Below, in pieces: positions 17,973 to 23,983 of a DNA stretch of 35,782 nucleotides. The notes under the pieces are model-generated. The model was given only the letters and a program-made list of their open reading frames with translations, was not told the DNA's origin and did no database searches. The translations under genes and the position numbers were made by a program. Position 1 is the first letter of the stretch. Each line of letters begins with the position of its first letter. Source of the stretch: Clostridia bacterium (GTDB taxonomy: Bacteria > Bacillota > Clostridia > Christensenellales > DUVY01); the NCBI GenBank assembly GCA_026001225.1, contig BNZQ01000018.1:1-35782 (forward strand). Direction: 5' to 3'.

Positions 17973-18018
17973 CACACATTAAGCCGCCTTAGAACGGCGA
18001 CTTATCACAATCTTTACA

Positions 18019-18047
18019 TTGCTTTTTATTTCGTAATGAGTTATACT
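18019..18047 (+). promoter_or_regulatory. promoter of the 738-residue protein gene
   Basis: TTGCTT (18019-18024), 17-bp spacer and TATACT (18042-18047). Transcription should start near 18,054, leaving a leader of about 190 nt before the gene at 18,244. Confidence 0.6.
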
Positions 18048-18084
18048 GATTCAAATAGTATGATGATACTGTAAGGAACGGTTT

Positions 18085-18201
18085 ATGGAAATAAAGGTGT
18101 CGCGCGATAAAAATACGGACGGAATTTCCGTCTGTATGTACGCGGTCTTTATTTTTAAATGTATCAATATAAAGAAAAAAGCGAGAAGCCATACACGCTG
18201 A
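18085..18201 (+). CDS. possible 38-codon leader ORF
   Basis: An ATG six bases after AAGGAA opens a 38-codon frame beginning MEIKVSRDKNTDG and ending KKARSHTR. It lies entirely in the leader of the 738-residue gene and contains the 18,113-18,137 hairpin. The peptide resembles nothing I know and may be chance. Confidence 0.2.
   Translation: MEIKVSRDKNTDGISVCMYAVFIFKCINIKKKARSHTR
18113..18137 (+). other. long perfect inverted repeat in the leader
   Basis: Twelve bases (ATACGGACGGAA) pair with the complementary arm TTCCGTCTGTAT around a single central T, allowing one G-T pair. As DNA it is a 25-bp palindrome suited to a dimeric repressor; as RNA it is a tight hairpin between promoter and gene. 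It contains TTTCCGTC, a block also found between the repeats of operators A and C. Confidence 0.5.
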
Positions 18202-18243
18202 TGAAAACCGAAGCGAAAAGAATGTCTCCGCCGATAGAGGTCT

Positions 18244-20460
18244 ATGATGACTAAACTCTTACCCGAACGGGAATCAAAGTATTCGGACAGCTCTCTGCCC
18301 GCGGCTTGGCAGACGGTTATCCTGCGCAATTACGGCATGGTGTCGGCGGAAACGCTCGCAAAGGTCTTGAAAACCGACGTGCCAACCGTACATGCCGAGG
18401 CCGGGCGGTTGGGCTTGAAACGAGCCGGACACGATCCCGTTTGGCTCACGCACGGCTATATCACCCTGATCCGTCAGAATTGGCATCTGCTGTCTTACGG
18501 ACAGTTGTTGGATTTGTTGTCTATCAACGCGGACGAATTGGCATTTATTCTCAAAGAGGACGATTTTCTGGACGTAAAGCTCGGCAATTTCAAACCGAAA
18601 GTAATGGAACCCGTCTATACGCCGCTCACCGCCGTTCAACTGAAAGATACCGAAAAAGCGGCGGCGATTATCCGGCAATACGACCGCGAGCACATAAAAA
18701 AGCCCTTCGACTTTGCGGCCGATTTTTTTGAAGTAACCGCCGAAAAAGAAAACGCAAACGCAAAACCGCTCGTTGAGGAACGCTTTTTATATAACTACAA
18801 TGCCGTCTACGGCGACCCGTTTTTGGAGGGCGCGCCCGATTCCTACGACGACAAGCTGCTTGCCGCCCTGTCCGCGCTCGGCGTGAACGGGCTTTGGACG
18901 CAAGGCCTGTTATATAAATTGAGCGAATTTCCTTTCGACCCCGTTTTGAGCGGCCGCTGCAAGGAGCGGCTTACAAACATTCACGCCTTGACACAAAAGC
19001 TCAAAAAGTACGGAATGAAGTTATACTTGTATTTCAACGAGCCGCGCTCCATGCCGCTCGCCTTTTTCGATAAATACCCCGAACTGAAAGGCGTCGAGGA
19101 AAACGGTTACGCCGCGCTCTGCACAAGCGTCCCCGCCGTCAAGGATTATCTGTATCGTGCGGTAAAATCCGTTGCGGAAAGCCTGCCCGATTTGGGCGGC
19201 ATATTCACGATAACCATGTCCGAGAATTTGACGAATTGCTATTCCCATGCCTTTTCCCTCACCTCAAAAACGAAAAACACCTGCCCGCGTTGCAGAATCA
19301 GAAAGGCAAGCGAGATTATAGCGGAGGTCAATAACATTTTTCAAAAGGCGTTGAACGACGCTAAATCCGGTGCGGTTTTAATAACGCACACCTGGGAAAT
19401 CCCCGGCCGCGAAACGATTGACGAAACCGTCGGACTGCTCGATCAGAAAATCAAGGTGCTGGCGGTCAGCGAGGACAGAATGCCGCTCGAAATCGGCGGC
19501 GTACAAAGCGAGGTCATCGACTATTCAATCTCGCACCCCGGTCCGAGTCCGAAAACGGCGGCGACCTTTCAACGCGCCGCGCAAACGGGTCACAAAACCG
19601 TGGCGAAGGTACAAATTAACAACTCGTGGGAATGCTCCGCCGTCCCCTATCTGCCCGTTTTCCCGCTTATACATAAGCAGTTATCCGCTCTCGCCGGGCT
19701 TTCCGTAAGCGGACTGTTTCTCGGTTGGACGCTCGGCGGCTTTCCGAGTCCGAACCTCATGCTGACGCGCGAGTTTTATTACAACAAGAAGGTCGATTTA
19801 TCCGCGTGGTACAAAAAAGTATTCGGTAAGGACGCCGCCCAAGTCGAAAGCGCGTGTCAAAAGCTGTCCGACGGCTTTTCGCATTTCCCTTTCTCGTTGG
19901 ATTTTCTGTACAACGGCCCTCAAAACTACGGTCCCGCCGTCTTTATGTTTTCGAAACGCACCGAACAAAAGGCCACTATGATCGGCTTCCCCTACGACGA
20001 CGTTGACTCGTGGAAAGGCCCGTTATCCGGGCAGCAGCTTGCCATCGCCTTAAAAACTATGTCGGACCTGTGGAACGATGGTTTGCGTCAATTAGAAGCC
20101 GTTCAGACCCCCGAAAAGAACACCGCCGCGCTCCTGCCCTTTGTCCGCGCCGCAGGCATTCATTTTTCCAGCGCGTATATCCAAACCGCCTTCGCCTTAT
20201 TGAAAAAAGAGGCGGCGAACAAAACGCTTCCACCCGAATACAATGAGAAGAGCGCGAATCCAATCAATGCCGTCCTAACCGATACTGTTTCCCGCTTAAC
20301 AGACCAACGGCATGACTTGATTGAAACCGAGCGCAAAAACACCGCCGACCTAATAACCTTACTCACCGCTCACCCCTCAATCGGTTACGAGGCAAGCAAC
20401 CATTATTACTATACAAAAAACCTGCTGCTCGAAAAACTCGTTAATCTGTCGAAACTCTAA
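18244..20460 (+). CDS. uncharacterised 738-residue protein, probable TIM-barrel glycosidase-like enzyme
   Basis: No family could be named with confidence. The first 120 residues contain a helix-rich segment (LRNYGMVSAETLAKVLKTD, then GYITLIRQNWHLLSYGQLLDLL) that looks like a helix-turn-helix-type module but may be structural. From about residue 180 the pattern is that of a TIM barrel: ALGVNGLWTQG, KKYGMKLYLYFNEPRSMP with E266, and GGIFTITMSENLTNCYSH with E327. C347 and C350 (CPRC), with C332 and nearby histidines, could bind zinc. A later segment has LFLGWTLGGFPSPNL. The order resembles GH20-like and related hydrolases, with E327 a candidate catalytic acid. No signal peptide is present. ATG 18244 follows GAGG. 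It is divergent from the M24 operon and may belong functionally to the same locus. Confidence 0.75.
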   Translation: MMTKLLPERESKYSDSSLPAAWQTVILRNYGMVSAETLAKVLKTDVPTVHAEAGRLGLKRAGHDPVWLTHGYITLIRQNWHLLSYGQLLDLLSINADELAFILKEDDFLDVKLGNFKPKVMEPVYTPLTAVQLKDTEKAAAIIRQYDREHIKKPFDFAADFFEVTAEKENANAKPLVEERFLYNYNAVYGDPFLEGAPDSYDDKLLAALSALGVNGLWTQGLLYKLSEFPFDPVLSGRCKERLTNIHALTQKLKKYGMKLYLYFNEPRSMPLAFFDKYPELKGVEENGYAALCTSVPAVKDYLYRAVKSVAESLPDLGGIFTITMSENLTNCYSHAFSLTSKTKNTCPRCRIRKASEIIAEVNNIFQKALNDAKSGAVLITHTWEIPGRETIDETVGLLDQKIKVLAVSEDRMPLEIGGVQSEVIDYSISHPGPSPKTAATFQRAAQTGHKTVAKVQINNSWECSAVPYLPVFPLIHKQLSALAGLSVSGLFLGWTLGGFPSPNLMLTREFYYNKKVDLSAWYKKVFGKDAAQVESACQKLSDGFSHFPFSLDFLYNGPQNYGPAVFMFSKRTEQKATMIGFPYDDVDSWKGPLSGQQLAIALKTMSDLWNDGLRQLEAVQTPEKNTAALLPFVRAAGIHFSSAYIQTAFALLKKEAANKTLPPEYNEKSANPINAVLTDTVSRLTDQRHDLIETERKNTADLITLLTAHPSIGYEASNHYYYTKNLLLEKLVNLSKL

Positions 20461-20634
20461 TGACCGATCCCCCCTTGAACCCTTGACCGTCTGAATTTTT
20501 GCCGCGCCATTTCCCCGCTTCCGTCCGCTTCATTTTACGGCAAAATCGGTTTCACGAATGCGGCGGCTACTGTTGGTTTTGCGGGGCTGCGCGCCCGCCC
20601 GACCTCTTACAAAAAACGGGATAATATACATTCG
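20461..20634. other. convergent intergenic gap
   Basis: The 174 bp between the convergent 738-residue and GNAT genes hold a weak hairpin (GCGGG/CCCGC around 20,580-20,598) but no T-run, and no coding signal. No confident terminator is seen. Confidence 0.4.
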
Positions 20635-21141
20635 CTATTCTTTAGTAATCGCATACATTTTCATATCAACAACTTGACCGTTTTTAATGGCATTTTTTCT
20701 TAAAATTCCCTCGCATACAAAACCCGCCTTTTCAAGTACCCGGCACGAGGCGGCATTAAAATCATACGGCTCTGCAAAAATTCTAATCATATCGGTATTA
20801 TCGAAAATGTAACGGCAGGCCTTTTTTACCGCTGTCGTCATTACGCCTTTCCCCCAATATGCTTCAGAAATATAATAACCCATTTCTGCGGTAAGCCGAT
20901 GAACATTATCTTTACGGAACACGCTCACGCTTCCAACCGCTATGTTATTGACAGTAACTGCCCACGCATATGTTTTGTCACGGTCAGCGGAAAGCATGGC
21001 GGATATAAAAACCGTTGCGTCCGCGACGGTATAAGGAAAAGGCAGCCCATCCCGCAAATTATCGTGTATTTTTTTGTTGTTCAGTAAATTTGCGAGAGTA
21101 GCGGCATCCTCGGTTTTCCACTCTCGAATCTGTACGTCCAT
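20635..21141 (-). CDS. GNAT-family N-acetyltransferase (RimJ/RimL type)
   Basis: The 168-residue protein begins MDVQIREWKTEDAATLANLLNN and has the GNAT pattern: VNNIAVGSVSVF (strands 3-4), then the acetyl-CoA loop GYYISEAYWGKGVMTTAV, and RIFAEPYDFNAASCRVLEKAGFVCEG near the C-terminus. These are characteristic of the RimJ/RimL-like branch, which acetylates protein N-termini, amino-sugars or drugs; the substrate is unknown. A longer frame opens at 21,225, but the promoter ends there (expected start of transcription near 21,227), so I prefer ATG 21141 with a GGGG-containing ribosome site. It follows the ATPase gene on the same strand but has its own promoter. Confidence 0.88.
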   Translation of the reverse strand: MDVQIREWKTEDAATLANLLNNKKIHDNLRDGLPFPYTVADATVFISAMLSADRDKTYAWAVTVNNIAVGSVSVFRKDNVHRLTAEMGYYISEAYWGKGVMTTAVKKACRYIFDNTDMIRIFAEPYDFNAASCRVLEKAGFVCEGILRKNAIKNGQVVDMKMYAITKE

Positions 21142-21233
21142 ACTCTGCACCCCATATATTTTGAATGTCCACTCATATAAATACTGTTCGTTTGTCCTGT
21201 TTCCAAAAGACAGACCAAGAAACACGCACTCAT

Positions 21234-21262
21234 ATTATACCAAAGTTACACGATCAAATCAA
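21234..21262 (-). promoter_or_regulatory. promoter of the GNAT gene with overlapping direct repeats
   Basis: On the minus strand TTGATT (21262-21257), a 17-bp spacer and extended -10 TGGTATAAT (hexamer 21239-21234). Two copies of AGTTACACGA on the plus strand (21,244-21,253 and 21,264-21,273) are 20 bp apart; one lies in the spacer, a typical operator position. Confidence 0.7.
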
Positions 21263-21285
21263 CAGTTACACGACCGACGTATTTT

Positions 21286-22629
21286 CTATAAGAACATTCC
21301 CATATAAAACGGCAGATGGACAATATCACCCTTTACGAGAACGTCCTTAGAATACAAGATGTACGGTTGTCCGATCCTTCCTTTGAACCTCTTAATAAAT
21401 TTAGTCAGCGAAGAATGAGCCGAATAGCCGGAGGACTTAACCTCTATCGGACAAATCTCCTTTTGCCTTTTAATTAGAAAATCAATTTCAATATTGTTTT
21501 CTCTGTTTACATTATCGCTCCTCGAAAAGAAATAAAGTCTATGTCCGCTCGCCCTTAAACTTTGCGCAACGATATTTTCAATCAACATTCCTTCGTTAAT
21601 TCCGAGTTTATCCAGCAATACGGATTTGTATAAATCGTTATCCGTATACTCGTTATCCATGAAGGTTTGCGTAATCAAAAGTCCCGTATCGCCAAAATAA
21701 CATTTTTGCGTCGCCGTATCCTTGTTTAATGCAAGTCCGATCGTGGGATCGGTAGAATTAAAACAAACATTGGTTACCATAGCTTCGGACAGCCAAACAA
21801 ATGAATCTTCATAGGAACGCATCTTTGCGTTTTTATCAATAGAAGAAAGCGTGAACTTTTTTTCTTTTTTTGAAAGCTGACCGGGTATCTCGTCAAAAAT
21901 GGCAAGCACCTTGCTCTCGTAGCCTTTGGCAAATTTTATCACGTCCTCCCGATATAAGTTAAGAATAAGTTTTTTTGCTTTGTCTACCCTTTCAAAATCC
22001 TTACTCTCGGCATATTCTAAAACCGCCTGCGGCATTCCGCCTACAAGTATGTATTGTCTGAAACTGTTCAACACTTTTCTATGCAAAGCATTTCCGAGCG
22101 GGGTGAGAGTATTGAAGCGTTCCCTTATAAACGGAATCGTGGTTTCATCGCCCATTGCCCAAAGAAACTCCTCAAAATCCATCGGAAACAATTCCACATG
22201 TTCTTCTTCCGACGGGATGACTATATCCTGCGTGTTTTGTTTGAGCGAGATGAGCGATCCCGTTTCAATATAGTCGTACCGGCCGTCCTCCACTAAAAAT
22301 TTAATCATCTCCCGCGCCTTAGGAAAACGCTGCACCTCGTCAAAAATAAATAAGGATTCCCGCTTATATAATTGTCTGCCGAACATCACGGACAGCTTGC
22401 TAAAAAACAAATCCAAATCCATGGTATCTTCTTCAAAAATGTTTTTAATGGTGGAATTGATACGAGAAAAATTGATTAGAATATAGCTTTTATACTCGTT
22501 TTTAGCAAACTCCTCCGCCAAATAGCTTTTCCCGACGCGCCTTGCGCCGTCTATCAGAAGCGCCGTCTTACCCGCTCGGCTTCTTTTCCACTCGGCTATT
22601 TTCCGATATGCCTTTCTTTTAAGAATCAT
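21286..22629 (-). CDS. AAA-family ATP-binding protein with DUF4143 C-terminus
   Basis: The 447-residue protein has a Walker A motif GARRVGKS (residues 28-35), Walker B-like LFIFDEVQRFP (D97, E98) and the sensor ETGSL. The C-terminal half has the DUF4143 features: LLDKLGINEGMLIENIVAQSL, LYFFSRSDNVNRENNIEIDFLI and CPIEVKSSGY, the last two resembling a PD-(D/E)xK nuclease core. This family is common as single, often strain-variable genes in gut anaerobes; its function is not established. The start ATG follows GGAGG by eight bases. It sits at the edge of a decayed mobile-DNA segment and has its own repeat-bearing promoter. Confidence 0.92.
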   Translation of the reverse strand: MILKRKAYRKIAEWKRSRAGKTALLIDGARRVGKSYLAEEFAKNEYKSYILINFSRINSTIKNIFEEDTMDLDLFFSKLSVMFGRQLYKRESLFIFDEVQRFPKAREMIKFLVEDGRYDYIETGSLISLKQNTQDIVIPSEEEHVELFPMDFEEFLWAMGDETTIPFIRERFNTLTPLGNALHRKVLNSFRQYILVGGMPQAVLEYAESKDFERVDKAKKLILNLYREDVIKFAKGYESKVLAIFDEIPGQLSKKEKKFTLSSIDKNAKMRSYEDSFVWLSEAMVTNVCFNSTDPTIGLALNKDTATQKCYFGDTGLLITQTFMDNEYTDNDLYKSVLLDKLGINEGMLIENIVAQSLRASGHRLYFFSRSDNVNRENNIEIDFLIKRQKEICPIEVKSSGYSAHSSLTKFIKRFKGRIGQPYILYSKDVLVKGDIVHLPFYMGMFL

Positions 22630-22654
22630 AGTATAATTCCTCCGCTATTTTGGC

Positions 22655-22720
22655 ATTATATCACAACACGCACGAAAAGGCAATATTTATTTTGACATAT
22701 TTGCACGAAAAAGCAATATT
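22655..22720 (-). promoter_or_regulatory. promoter of the AAA/DUF4143 gene with two 18-bp direct repeats
   Basis: On the minus strand TTGCCT (22683-22678), a 17-bp spacer and TGATATAAT (hexamer 22660-22655). Two 18-bp copies, GCACGAAAARGCAATATT read on the plus strand, lie at 22,670-22,687 and 22,703-22,720 (period 33, one mismatch). The proximal copy covers the -35 box, which suggests repression. Confidence 0.72.
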
Positions 22721-22823
22721 CGAATGCCACGTCAAATATTCGCTCCTTTTGGCCGAACAGAAAGCCATCGTAAAACAGCGCAAAAGCATTTGTCTCTTTG
22801 GAGCCGCGATATATGGTCAATCG

Positions 22824-23283
22824 CTATTGTTCCAACGCCGACAGTAACTCCAACCAAAAATCAACTTCTTTTCCGGGCGCCGACCATAATCGAATCGAAA
22901 GGATAGAAATAGCCTGCTCACGTAACCTGTAATAATGCCGGGAGGAAAAAATTCAGTCTATGCAATAATTCGTTGTGATTCAAGGGCTCCGAGGCTAGTA
23001 TGTCAAATGGATTAACTCATACAGCCTTTCCCCGTCCTCCGACTTCTTTTTCAGAACGGTCAAAGCTTCGTTGATACGGTCTATTACCAAACGGGTTTTA
23101 CGGATGCTTTCCATTCTATATCCAAACGATCAATCATCTCGTCTTCCTTTTGATTTGCTGAGCTGCGCGAATTCGCTCGTCGTCAATCCGACTATCCCCG
23201 ACAACGCCCCGTTGGGTAAAAAGCTGAAAAACAGCTTCGGACTGTTCCTTGCCTGTAAACTCAGCCTGCATTTTTTTGCTCAT
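22824..23283 (-). pseudogene. decayed phage/ICE sigma-like (ArpU-type) gene
   Basis: Reading the minus strand across frames gives the fragments in order of a known mobile-element protein. First an intact 49-residue start with RGVVGDSRIDDERIRAAQQ (23,283-23,134, ATG after AAGGAG), then MESIRKTRLVIDRINEALTVLKKK (23,114-22,995), then NHNELLHRLN, and finally HYYRLREQAISILSIRLW and FWLELLSALEQ with a stop at 22,826-22,824. Several frameshifts, an in-frame TAG and an internal deletion of about 40-60 residues compared with the family make it nonfunctional. The family acts as late-gene sigma-like regulators of phages and integrative elements. A short upstream frame ending in 'FLNRAIRESGKGENNL' overlaps its start and may be a relic of the next gene. 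Confidence 0.7.
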
Positions 23284-23392
23284 AAATTATTTTCTCCTTT
23301 GCCGCTTTCACGAATCGCACGATTGAGAAATCGGTACGTTACTTCCCCTATTACGATAAGGGCTGTAAAACAAAAAACGCTTTGGATTTCTG

Positions 23393-23472
23393 AAATCTAA
23401 TGCTCGGAGCACAGTGCTAATTTTTCCCTTTGGTCAGATTTTCCCGATTATTTCTTAATCGGCATTAGATTT
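23393..23472. repeat. nested inverted repeats in decayed region
   Basis: AAATCTAATGC (23,393-23,403) is exactly complementary to GCATTAGATTT (23,462-23,472). Inside is CCGATTA-TTTCT-TAATCGG (23,444-23,462) and a small AGCAC/GTGCT palindrome. The arrangement resembles a transposon-end or small non-autonomous element; no transposase is present. Confidence 0.45.
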
Positions 23473-23558
23473 GTCGCAGAGCATTCGTTTTTTTACTTAT
23501 TAACGCGACCATGGCCGTCACCGTGGCGGTACAGCAGGCGAAATAACACAATATCCAG

Positions 23559-23815
23559 CTAGGTTTTTTGAACCGCGCCGTCCAAGCTGACGACAACCTT
23601 GGAGGTTTTTGTCAGAACAACCGTGCCGGCAAGTTCGTTTCCGTCGGCATCCATAATCTTCATTGTGTACGCGCCCGTGGTGTAAACCGCTTCCGCAAGT
23701 TGCGCGGAATTTCGGCGTTAGTGTGAAAATACGCCGGCACGACGTTGTTTGTGACCGACCAAAAGTTAAAATATCCCTTTTCGTCCGCCGCCTGCTCATA
23801 ATATCCTCGTTCCAT
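23559..23815 (-). pseudogene. frameshifted gene fragment of unknown family
   Basis: The minus strand starts MERGYYEQAADEKGYFNFWS and runs to FHTNAEIP. A one-step frame change then continues as LAEAVYTTGAYTMKIMDADGNELAGTVV and ends SLDGAVQKT at a TAG (23,561-23,559). The second part reads like a beta-sandwich domain at the C-terminus of an exported enzyme. The total length is not a multiple of three, supporting a frameshift. A TATAAT box (23,828-23,823, minus) precedes it. The parent gene was not recognised. Confidence 0.4.
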
Positions 23816-23866
23816 ATCTTCTATTATACCATGTTTACCGCCGATTGCAAATGCGAAGGGAAAGAT

Positions 23867-23895
23867 TTGACAAATTCCGCAAAATCCTGTATAAT
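23867..23895 (+). promoter_or_regulatory. perfect consensus promoter of the 888-residue protein gene
   Basis: TTGACA (23,867-23,872), a 17-bp spacer and TATAAT (23,890-23,895): every base of the housekeeping consensus. Expected start near 23,902, giving a leader of about 80 nt. Confidence 0.88.
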
Positions 23896-23916
23896 TGATG
23901 AAAAGTTTTTTGCCGA

Positions 23917-23945
23917 TCGGTTCTTACCGAACCGAATTATCGGTT
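23917..23945 (+). other. two mutually exclusive hairpins in the mRNA leader
   Basis: TCGGTTC (23,917-23,923) pairs with GAACCGA (23,929-23,935), and AACCGA (23,930-23,935) can instead pair with TCGGTT (23,940-23,945). The shared middle arm means only one can form. No T-run follows, so this is not a classical terminator. Confidence 0.45.
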
Positions 23946-23983
23946 GATTTCTAAATCCTTAAAACAACATGGACTGAATCATA

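Noticed and set aside
21301..21310. A further TTTTATATG-like copy (catataaaa)
   Set aside because: A single copy within the coding end of the AAA gene, without a partner at 32 bp or a -10 box.
22650..22906. Plus-strand ORFs of about 60 codons
   Set aside because: They run opposite the promoter repeats and the sigma-like pseudogene, have no ribosome site and read as low-complexity translations.
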